This document shows, one piece after another, positions 19,430-26,429 of a DNA stretch of 33,762 nucleotides. Origin of the DNA: Prorocentrum cordatum (Eukaryota > Sar > Dinophyceae > Prorocentrales > Prorocentraceae); NCBI GenBank assembly GCA_963575745.1, contig CAUYUJ010004564.1, positions 35,001 to 68,762 on the forward strand, read 5' to 3'. Below the pieces are notes generated by a model. It worked only from the letters and a program-made list of their open reading frames with translations, searched no databases and was not told the origin of the DNA. Each line of letters starts with the position of its first letter. The first letter of the stretch is position 1. A program made the translations under genes and the position numbers.

Positions 19430-20828
19430 AGTGGAACGGAGAATCACCCTATCGGGAAATCTATTTCGCGTTCGTGTTCGTGCCGCGCGTGCGGGCGAGG
19501 CGAAGGCGCGTGGGCGGGCGAGAGGAAATGCTCCTGTGGCTGGGCCGCGACCGGACCAAATGCATACGGGTGCCCGCGGTGTCCCGCCGGTGGCTCGCCA
19601 ATGCCCCGGTGTCCCGCTGGATCGACATCGATAAAGAAACCGATAACGAAATCGATTGTGGGATCGATAGTGAGATCGATAATGAGACCGATAGTGAGAT
19701 CGATCGTGAGATCGATTGTGATATCGATATTGAGGTTGGTAGTGAGTTCGATTGTGAGATCGGTTGTGAAATCGGTAGTGGTATCGATAGTGCGATCGAT
19801 CGCGTGAGAACGAAAGAAAGGGGGAGAGTCGAGCAGGAGAGGCGGGGAGCAGACTCGGGGACGAGAGTTGGGGGGGAGAGTCGGGCAGGAGAGTCGGGGA
19901 GGAGAGTCGGGGAGGACAGTCGGGGAGGAGAGACGGGGAGGAGAGTCGAGCAGGAAAATCGGGGAGGACAGTCGGGGAGGAGAGTCGGGGGGGAGAGTCG
20001 AAGAGGAGATTCGGCCAGGAGATTCGGGGCGCAGAGTCGGGGAGGAAAGTCGAGCAGGAGGGGCGGGGAGGAGAAGCCAGCAGGAGAGGCGGGGAGCGAA
20101 CTCGGGGCGGAGAGTCGGGGAGGACAGTCAGGGAGGAGAGTCGGGGAGGAGAATCGGGCAGGAGAATCGGGGAGGACAGCCGGGGAGGACAGTCGGGGGA
20201 GGAGAGTCGAGGATGAGAGTCGGGCAGGTGGTTCGGGGCGCAGAGTCGGGGAGGCGAGTCGGCAGGAGATTCGGGGCGCAGAGTCGGGGGCGAGAGTCGG
20301 GGAGGAAAGTCGAGCAGGAGAGGCGGGGAGGAGGAGCAAGCAAGAGAGGCGGGGAGCAAATTCGGGGAGGAGGGTCGGGGAGGACAGTCGGGGAGGAGAG
20401 TCGGGGAGGGGAGTCGGGGAGGAGTTTTGGACAGAAGAAGGGGGGGCGGGGCTCCAGGAAGATAGTTGGGGAGGACAGTCGGGGGAGAAAGTTCTCCCTG
20501 GCATGGTTGTGTTGCCGCCCTCCCGCTCCTTCGAAAAGCATATCCGGCGCGCCCAGACCAGCATCAGACCGCCCCAGAAGGATCCTGAACGCTCAGAAAA
20601 CGATTCGGGGCGCGCACGGACGGGGCAATATGTCGCACACCCCCCCATGACGTTTCGCGGATGCGTTGAGAGGACCCCATCAATGCAAGCAATGACTGGA
20701 GAATTCGCGGAAGTGGCCGCAGGCAGGTGCACAGCAAAAATGATGCCCAAAACGCGTGCATCATCCGAGGCTGGTCGCCGAAATGGTTCTGATCCACCGG
20801 CAGATTGGTCCCCAGAGCGGCGTTCGTA
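19430..20828 (+). CDS. doubtful repeat-built open reading frame
   Basis: A plus-strand frame stays open from about 19375 to 20828. The first 60 residues (REIYFAFVFVPRVRARRRRV, MLLWLGRDRTKCIRVP) are non-repetitive. Then a 12-bp repeat encodes SEID/CEID/NEID units and a 15-bp repeat encodes GRRVGEESRGG-type units. The last about 100 residues are non-repetitive again. Both repeat lengths are multiples of three, which would preserve a frame. However, the minus strand is open over almost the same interval (19461-20921), so openness may be a by-product of the repeats. No family is recognised. Confidence 0.2.
19621..19806. repeat. 12-bp tandem repeat around ATCGAT
   Basis: About fifteen units of GAGATCGATAGT and variants (GATTGT, AATGAG, CGTGAG). 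ATCGAT recurs nearly every 12 bases. Confidence 0.9.
19807..20490. repeat. 15-bp minisatellite, about 45 units
   Basis: A head-to-tail array of GGGGAGGAGAGTCGG with variants such as GAGCAGGAGAGGCGG and GGGCGCAGAGTCGG. The variants are interspersed and not in blocks. Confidence 0.9.
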
Positions 20829-21085
20829 ACGCGGGCACCGCCCCAGGACGTATTCATCCGCGTGGCGAGGTCGGCGCATGCCACATCGCGAAAGGCAGCA
20901 GGCAACTCGACGCGCGAACACAGGAACACATCAGCAAAAGGCTTTAAAAAACCATCGCGCGCGTCAAGGAGCCCCCCCATCGTTTGTTTTTCTATTGAAG
21001 GCTTCGCAAGGATAATGTCGCACGCGCGCCCATCCGCGACCGCGCCCTGTGCGGCACGAAGAGGGGTGTCATCAGGTCCTTCGCC
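20564..21085 (-). CDS. candidate exon, hypothetical
   Basis: After an AG at 21087-21086 the minus strand is open for 174 codons. The N-terminal part is protein-like (TPLRAAQGAVADGRACDIIL, LLDARDGFLKPFADVFLCS, PVDQNHFGDQPRMMHAFWAS). Immediately upstream another frame also looks coding (YGGFGKFVSVPRDVEAKDLM), so a one-base shift in the CCCC at about 21071-21074 may split a longer exon. The TPLRAAQG string faintly resembles an ankyrin helix, but a single weak match does not support that name. The C-terminal third is less convincing. Confidence 0.35.
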   Translation of the reverse strand, partial: GEGPDDTPLRAAQGAVADGRACDIILAKPSIEKQTMGGLLDARDGFLKPFADVFLCSRVELPAAFRDVACADLATRMNTSWGGARVTNAALGTNLPVDQNHFGDQPRMMHAFWASFLLCTCLRPLPRILQSLLALMGSSQRIRETSWGGVRHIAPSVRAPNRFLSVQDPSGAV

Positions 21086-21189
21086 TCAACATCCCGGGGC
21101 ACGGACACAAACTTGCCAAATCCGCCGTATATTATGGCGCGCCTCCTGGTCGCCACGGCGGTCGGTCGCACATGTTGCCGCGACCTCAA

Positions 21190-21415
21190 GGGTTCCGGAA
21201 CGGGCCCACTGTGCGCCAAGAGGGTTCCAGAGGGCTCCAAGGAAAATGAAGAAGTCTCCAAGACAACTTCCGAAAAGGCCGAAACTGGGCCTAGAGGGCT
21301 CCAAGGCGACTGCAAGAGGGGCCCAAGAGAGGGCACCAAGAGGACTGCGCCTTCCGCAGAAAAGGCCGAAAACGACCAAGGATGCCTAAAGAGGTTTCAA
21401 GAAACTCCGATAACC
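21190..21415. repeat. diverged CCAAGAGGG-type repeats without hairpin
   Basis: Scattered copies of AAGAGGGTTCCAGAGGGCTCC and CCAAGAGAGGGC relate this stretch to the hairpin arrays, but no hairpin is present. No gene is called. Confidence 0.5.
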
Positions 21416-21823
21416 CAAACGTGAGTTTCCAGCGCATCCACAACCACCGCCCCCCCCTCCCCCCAGGCGTCGGAATAATTGATACTCGGAGGCCCCCGAA
21501 AAGCTTTGGCGACATCTCAACGAACGTTGAGGACGCCTGGGGCCCACAATCCAGACACGGTGGTGGTGTGCGCCGAAGGCCAGTGGATGTCTGACGTGCG
21601 GACTGAACCCGTACCACTGCATGGCGATGGCGGCTCGCTTTTCCCAGTCGTGCACCGAATAGGAAAACTGCATGGCCTCTCTGGTGGAGTCCGCCGCCGC
21701 GCCGACGAACGGTTCAAATGCTGATGTATGTTGGAATCCGCTTTGGAGCCTCAGGCGCCGAAGAAAGCGTGAAGCGATGTTTCTTATGTTCCCACCCGCA
21801 ACCGGCATTCTACGGCAGGGCAT
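21386..21823 (-). CDS. exon of the duplicated gene, left copy (downstream part)
   Basis: The minus-strand frame contains RNIASRFLRRLRLQSGFQ, AFEPFVGAAADSTREAM and MQFSYSVHDWEKRAAIAMQW. The plus-strand frame in the opposite arm (26019-26426) encodes nearly the same residues. Conservation of amino acids between two diverged copies is the evidence that this frame is coding. The end, past about 21470, is Gly-rich and probably beyond the exon. Function is unknown. A further block nearer the gene start (GAGFVVQYSA, DGSKI, about 22085-21900) is also shared but is broken by a frame difference. Confidence 0.45.
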   Translation of the reverse strand: MPCRRMPVAGGNIRNIASRFLRRLRLQSGFQHTSAFEPFVGAAADSTREAMQFSYSVHDWEKRAAIAMQWYGFSPHVRHPLAFGAHHHRVWIVGPRRPQRSLRCRQSFSGASEYQLFRRLGGGGGGGCGCAGNSRLGYRSFLKPL

Positions 21824-22160
21824 CCACTATCAATCCATGCATCACGGATGCAGATTTCATGGGAATCTCTCAGAGGCCAGACACGCCCCACCAGAAGTCA
21901 GGATTTCCGAACGTGGCCAAAAAGGTATTCCAGAATCGCTTTCGTCACGTAGGCCGTCGCTCGCACTGGTTTGGGGTGGATCTTGGACCCGTCCAGCCAC
22001 TCCCGCCTGCGTGATGTCCAATGGCGTAGGACACGGCAGGCCGAGTATTGAACAACGAATCCCGCCCCAGGAAGCCCGCGACACACACACACACACACAC
22101 ACGCACACACGCACACACACACACCAGGAGCTCGGGGACGCTTTTGGGTCTTAAGTGTAC
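21418..22160. repeat. outer left arm of the large inverted duplication
   Basis: This stretch is the reverse complement of about 25715-26398 with roughly 10-20% visible differences. Shared landmarks are CAGGCGTCGGAATA, CACAATCCAGACACGG, AGGAAAACTGCATGGCCTC, CAAATGCTGATGTATGTTG and CAGGAGCTCGGGGAC. A CA microsatellite (22081-22124) interrupts this arm only. Confidence 0.85.
22081..22124. repeat. (CA)n microsatellite
   Basis: About 44 bases of CA with CGCA interruptions. It is present only in the left arm of the inverted duplication. Confidence 0.95.
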
Positions 22161-22169
22161 TATATGGGT

Positions 22170-22681
22170 TTCCCATCATTTCAATTATCCGACGACCGAA
22201 CCACCCCAAAGGAGGCCCCCCAAATCGCTTTCAGGCAGCCCAATGTCCCCAAGACGGCTCCAGAGAGTCCTCCGACGGCCCCCGGACAGCCCCTCGAGGG
22301 CCTGAAGACGCCCCCAGGAATGACCACAATGGCCCCAAGACAGTCACAGACGGCCACAGGCCCGTAAGCTAGCCCAGAGGAGCCTCAGCGCGACCCAATA
22401 CGGCCTCAAAGGGCCCCAAGATGACTCTTTGAAGAAGCCCTGGCGATGCCTTCCTCGCAGACTTCCCACACCCCGGACCCGAGATAAAAACAAACGACCG
22501 CCGATGTGGAAAAATAAAGTGGCTCTTCGTTTCCGAACATGTCCACTCTTCACGGAAAAACACACCCGTGTGGCCACGAGGCACAAAACGCACGCGCCCA
22601 ATGACCCCAACCACGGACCCCAGATTCCAAAAAAAAAAACGACCGTCGATGTGGAAAAAAATGATGTCCGGCCCGTTGGGT
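22170..22681. repeat. left-arm-specific insert, first part, with a direct repeat
   Basis: No gene. Degenerate CCCCAAGA-type units (22200-22400) precede a direct repeat of about 50 bases: GACCCGAGAT...ACGACCGCCGATGTGG at about 22475-22525 and GACCCCAGAT...ACGACCGTCGATGTGG at about 22617-22665. Neither is found in the matching right arm. Confidence 0.55.
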
Positions 22682-22883
22682 GAGGAGAAAGAGAAGGCAG
22701 AAGAGGCCCTCTTTAGAACCCTCTTGGGGCCCCAGAAGGCCCTCTTGGGCTCCTGGGGGGTCCAGGCGGGCCCCAAGTGGACACCAAACGGGCGCCAAGC
22801 CCCAGGAGGGCCCCAAGGGGGCCCTAGGAGAGCCCCAAGAGAGCGCCCGGAGGGCCCCAAGAAGGCTCCAAGACAGCCCCGGG

Positions 22884-22910
22884 AATTAGGGGGTCCGTTG
22901 GTACCTAATT
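22884..22910. repeat. hairpin B0, truncated left arm
   Basis: The right arm GTTGGTACCTAATT (22897-22910) and part of the loop are intact. The left arm is cut to AATTAGG. Confidence 0.85.
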
Positions 22911-23150
22911 GCCGGGGCCTTCCTGGAGCTCTCTTGGGCCTCTCTGAGCTCGCCTTGGGACCCTCTTGGGGCCCCAGAAGGCCCTCTTGGGCTCCTGGAG
23001 GGTTCCAGGTGGGCCCCAAGAGGCCTCCAAGTGGACCCCAAGAGGGCGCCAAGAGCCCCAAGAGAGCCCCAGGAGTGCCTCAAGAAGGCGCCAGGAGAGC
23101 CCCAAGAGAGCGCCTGGAGGGCCCCAAGAAGGCTCCAAGAGAGCCCCGGG

Positions 23151-23187
23151 AATTAGGTACCAACGAAGGGTCCGTTGGTACCTAATT
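23151..23187. repeat. perfect hairpin B1
   Basis: Arms AATTAGGTACCAAC and GTTGGTACCTAATT are perfect, with loop GAAGGGTCC. It is the counterpart of A1. Confidence 0.95.
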
Positions 23188-23320
23188 GTCGGGGCCCTCC
23201 TGGAGCTCTCTTGGGCCCCTCTGGGCTCGTCTTGGGGCCCTCTTGGGGCTCTCTTGGGCGTTCTTGGGGCCCTCTTGGGGCTCCTTGGGTTCCCCAAACG
23301 AACCCCGAGAGGGCACCAGG

Positions 23321-23357
23321 AGTTACGTGCCAACCAAGGGTCCGTTGGTACCTAATT
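23321..23357. repeat. hairpin B2, left arm diverged
   Basis: The left arm AGTTACGTGCCAAC has three differences. The right arm GTTGGTACCTAATT is unchanged and the loop is CAAGGGTCC. It is the counterpart of A2. Confidence 0.9.
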
Positions 23358-23490
23358 GCTGGGGCCCTCCTGGAGCCCTCTTGGGCCCCTCTGGGCTCCT
23401 TTTGGAGCCCTTTTGGGGCCCTGTTGGGCCCTTTTGGGATCTCTTGGGGCTCGTTTGGGGGTCCCAAGAGGGCCCCCAAAAAACGCTAGT

Positions 23491-23524
23491 AGGTCTCATC
23501 GAACAGCGCGTTTGGATGAGACCT
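23491..23524. repeat. hairpin B3
   Basis: Arms AGGTCTCATC and GATGAGACCT are perfect. It is the counterpart of A3 and differs from it by one loop base. Confidence 0.9.
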
Positions 23525-23565
23525 CCACGCTGTCTGTTTGGGGCTCCGTCGGGGCCTCTCTGAGC

Positions 23566-24252
23566 TTACTGGGGCCTCTCCGGGCCCCCAGACTGGGCCC
23601 AGAGGGCTCCAAAGGGTCGCCATGGAGGCGCCAAGAGGGCGCGATCAGGGCACCAAGAACGCAATGGCACCCAAGTCACCGAGCCTGCAGAACCGACATT
23701 GTCGCCGTCGTCGTGGTTTTCGGTACCATCCTCGTCGTCGTCGTCGTCGTTGTCGTCGTCGCCCTCGTCGTCGTCGTCGTCGCCCCCTCCTAAGGTTTGA
23801 CCGCACGGGCACTCTTGAAAAGGGGAGGCGCGGCGGAAATTCGCCGTAGGCATCTCGGAGAGCACGCGCGGGTGAAAGTTGCCGTCCTTGTCGCACGTGT
23901 CTTCCCAGCCCCGTTTCCGGCCCTCGGTGACAGCACGTCCGGCGTAGAGTTCGGAAATCCTGCATTCATCCCGCTTGCACAGCGCTTCCGCCACCTGACG
24001 CAGCTGCTGGCCCACAGGCGTCAGGTGGAAGCGCTGTGCATTGTCTTCGCGCTCCCTTGCGCGCGTACCACACGTGTTGCAAAGTATGGGCTCGGCAGTT
24101 CCACCAGTGAGCACTGTCAGAAAACTCGCAAGGTTCTGATTTGCCAGCACAACTGACAAAGGCTTATGGCGGCTATTCCGCTCTTCCAGCACCCCACATT
24201 CCCAGCACTTACGGTGCAGACCAGCAAGGATGTCTTGGGCGTCACGCTGCAT
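23566..24252 (-). CDS. CxxC...CxxC hypothetical protein, left copy (intact frame)
   Basis: From ATG 24252, conserved in both arms, 228 codons are open. Cys16/Cys19 (CWEC) and Cys58/Cys61 (CNTC) make a CxxC...CxxC pair, typical of a structural zinc site, followed by a basic region (RKRGWEDTCDKDGNFHPR) and ECPCGQTLGGG. From about residue 155 the frame enters the GTC tract, becomes Asp/Glu-rich, then runs into array sequence before stopping at 23566. The matching right copy instead continues with KVSEHVFDHLVRRVRLNA, so the acidic tail probably replaces the original continuation. A pyrimidine tract and CAG at 24249-24247 could alternatively make this an internal exon starting at 24246. The family is not recognised. 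Confidence 0.5.
   Translation of the reverse strand: MQRDAQDILAGLHRKCWECGVLEERNSRHKPLSVVLANQNLASFLTVLTGGTAEPILCNTCGTRAREREDNAQRFHLTPVGQQLRQVAEALCKRDECRISELYAGRAVTEGRKRGWEDTCDKDGNFHPRVLSEMPTANFRRASPFQECPCGQTLGGGDDDDDEGDDDNDDDDDEDGTENHDDGDNVGSAGSVTWVPLRSWCPDRALLAPPWRPFGALWAQSGGPERPQ
23698..23786. repeat. (GTC)n trinucleotide tract
   Basis: About 90 bases of GTC/CGT repeats, inverted relative to the CGA tract at 17248. On the minus strand it is read as Asp/Glu and forms an acidic tail on the left gene copy. Confidence 0.9.
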
Positions 24253-24495
24253 GAAGAGAAGTGAACACAGAAGGGGAGAGCATAGCAATGGGGGAGGGGC
24301 GCGTGGAAAAGGGCTGCAGACGGCGACGTGGAAAGACAATGGACACAAGGCACGCGGCCGCGGACACTGAGCCAAGAGTGTACGGACGATCGCGCCGACA
24401 AGGATGCGTACAGAACGGATGCAAATACACTGGGACGGCGACGGTGCGTGCCCAACAGCAGTCGCCTCGGCCAATTGCTGGAAGACACCCCGTGT
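23785..24495. repeat. inner left arm of the large inverted duplication
   Basis: It is the reverse complement of 24803-25513, both centred on about 24649, which means almost no net length change. Landmarks include CTAAGGTTTGACCGCAC at the outer end and GCCAATTGCTGGAAG at the inner end. Confidence 0.9.
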
Positions 24496-24802
24496 GCGCA
24501 AGAAGGCCCCGGAGACGTCCCGAAATATCTCCTCCTCCTGCTGCTCATCATCATCCTCATCCCCCCCTATTCCTCTTGCCCCTCCTTCTCCTCTTCGTCC
24601 TGCTCCTGCTCTTGCCCCTCCTGTTCCTCCTCTTCCTCCTCCTCCTCATCCTCCTCCTCGTCCTCTTCCCCCTCTCTCTCCACCTCCTCCTTCTTCTCCT
24701 CCTCCTCCTCCTTCTTCTCGTCGCCCTCGCCAGGCAGCGACCGTCCAACCTTTGCCCAAGAGAAGGGCCTCGAGAGGCCTGGGCGCTTGAAAACAAGTGG
24801 GG
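24496..24802. repeat. pyrimidine-rich loop at the centre of the inverted duplication
   Basis: About 200 of the 307 bases are TCC/TCT/TCG repeats (24520-24725). Short unique flanks lie on both sides. Both gene copies point away from this spacer, so it could hold a shared promoter region, though no promoter motif is recognisable. Confidence 0.8.
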
Positions 24803-25513
24803 GGGGACTTCCAGCAATTGGCAGAGATGACCGCTAGTGGACATCCACCGTTGGCGTCCGAATCTATTGGCATTTTCCCGTCTTGTACGCATCCGTGTCG
24901 GCGTGATCGTCCACTCTTGGCTCAGCGGGCGGGGCCGCGCGCCTTGTGCCCATTGTCTTTCGACGTCGCTGTCTGCAGCCCTTTTCCACGCGCCCCTCCC
25001 CCACTGCTATACTGTCCCCTTCTGTGTTCACTTCTCTTCATGCAACGTGACGCCCAAGACATCCTTTCTGGTCTGCGCCGGAAGCGCTGGGAATGTGGGG
25101 TGTTGGAAGAGCGGAATAGCCACCAGAAGCCTTTGTCAGTTGTGCTGGCAAATCAGGGCCTTGCGAGTTTTCTGACAGTGCTCACTGGTGGAACTGCCGA
25201 GCCCATACTTTGCGGCGCGCGTGGTACGCGCGCAAGGGAGCGCGAAGACAATGCACAGCGCTTCTAACTGACGCCTGTGGGCCAGCGGCTGCGTCAGGTG
25301 GCGGAAGCGCTGCGCAAGCGGGACGAATACAGGATTTACGAACTCTACGCCGGACGCGCTGTCACCGAGGGCCGGAAACGGGGCTGGGAAGACGCGTGCG
25401 ACAAGGACGGCAACTTTCACCCGCGCGTGTTCTCCGAGATGCCCACGGCGAATTTCCGCCGCGCCTCCCCTTTTCAAGAGTGCCCGTGCGGTCAAACCTT
25501 AGGAGGGGGCGCC
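24803..25513. repeat. inner right arm of the large inverted duplication
   Basis: Mirror copy of 23785-24495, with scattered substitutions throughout. Confidence 0.9.
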
Positions 25514-25627
25514 ACGAAGGTATCGGAGCATGTGTTTGACCACCTGGTGCGCAGAGTGCGCTTGAATGCGCAGGGGAAGAAGATGAGAGATGGGACATGG
25601 CAGGCGAACGAGGAGGAGGCGGAGTAG
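25040..25627 (+). pseudogene. CxxC...CxxC hypothetical protein, right copy (broken)
   Basis: From ATG 25040 the frame parallels the left copy residue by residue. It has TAA at codon 76 (25265-25267) where the left copy has His. Two of the four paired cysteines are Arg (positions 16 and 61), and the CAG upstream of the exon is CAA (25043-25045). After the stop the same frame continues with ELYAGRAVTEGRKRGWEDA, ECPCGQTLGGG and KVSEHVFDHLVRRVRLNAQ to a stop at 25625. It thus keeps the downstream coding sequence that the left copy lost. It is most simply a decaying duplicate, or each copy may have lost a different part. Confidence 0.55.
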
Positions 25628-25714
25628 CAGCAGGAGAAAGTGGAGCAAGGGTAACCTTTCCAGAAACCGTTCTGGCACGCTGGGAACCTTCAGTAGGGTA
25701 TCCTGGAAGAGTGC

Positions 25715-26398
25715 AAGTAGTGCACTTGCGACCCAACAGTGTCCCCGAGCTCCTGGGGTGTGTTCGCGAGCTTCCTGGGGCGGGATTCGTCGTTCAATAC
25801 TCGGCCTCCCGTTTCCAACGCCATTGGACATCATGCAGGCGGGACTGGCCGGACGGGTCCAAAATCAACCCGACCAGTGCAAGCGACGGCCGACGTGACG
25901 ACAGCCATGTCGGAACGGCTGTTTGGCCACGTTCGGAAATCCTGACTTCCGGTGGAGCGTGTCTGGCCTGTGAGGTTCCCATGAAATCTGCATCCGCGAT
26001 CCCTGGGTTGATATTTGATGCCATGACATACGAAACATCGTTTCACGCTCTCTTAGGCGCCTGAGGCTCCGAAGCGGATTTCAACATACATCAGCATTTG
26101 AACCGTTCGTCGGCGCGGCGGCGGACTCCACCAGGGAGGCCATGCAGTTTTCCTATTCGGTGCAGGGCTGGGAAAAGGGAGCCGCCATCGCCATGCAATG
26201 GTACGGGTTCAGTCCGCGCGTCAGACATATACTGACAATCGGCACGCGCCACCGCCGTGTCTGGATTGTGGGTCCCAGGCGTTTTGAATGTTCGTTGAGA
26301 TGTCGGCCCGGGTTCGCGGGGGCCTCCAGGGGTAAAATATTCCGACGCCTGGGGGGGGGTCCGGTGGTTGTGGAAGCGCTAGAAACTCACACTGGGTT
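25715..26398. repeat. outer right arm of the large inverted duplication
   Basis: Mirror copy of 21418-22160. The gap to the inner arm is about 200 bp here, against about 1625 bp on the left, where the hairpin array lies. Confidence 0.85.
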
Positions 26399-26426
26399 TG
26401 TGTATGAACCGATCCTCTACAGCTGA
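26019..26426 (+). CDS. exon of the duplicated gene, right copy (downstream part)
   Basis: The plus-strand frame opens after a TGA near 26016 and encodes RNIVSRSLRRLRLRSGFQ, AFEPFVGAAADSTREAM, MQFSYSVQGWEKGAAIAMQW and RVWIVGPRRFECSLRC, closely matching the left copy on the other strand. Upstream, 25770-26000 holds further shared protein-like pieces (GAGFVVQYSASRFQRHWTS) in another frame. The gene therefore seems to consist of several blocks with at least one frame break. The function is unknown. Confidence 0.45.
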   Translation, partial: CHDIRNIVSRSLRRLRLRSGFQHTSAFEPFVGAAADSTREAMQFSYSVQGWEKGAAIAMQWYGFSPRVRHILTIGTRHRRVWIVGPRRFECSLRCRPGFAGASRGKIFRRLGGGPVVVEALETHTGFVYEPILYS

Positions 26427-26429
26427 TCA

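Larger units (their letters stand above)
22682..23545. repeat. 170-bp hairpin array, copy 2
   Basis: It matches copy 1 (16433-17035) in the same orientation. Hairpins start at 23151, 23321 and 23491, each exactly 6510 bp after its counterpart, so the 370 bases that span them have no net length difference. Copy 2 carries an extra unit of about 267 bp upstream, with a truncated hairpin at 22884-22910. Confidence 0.85.
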
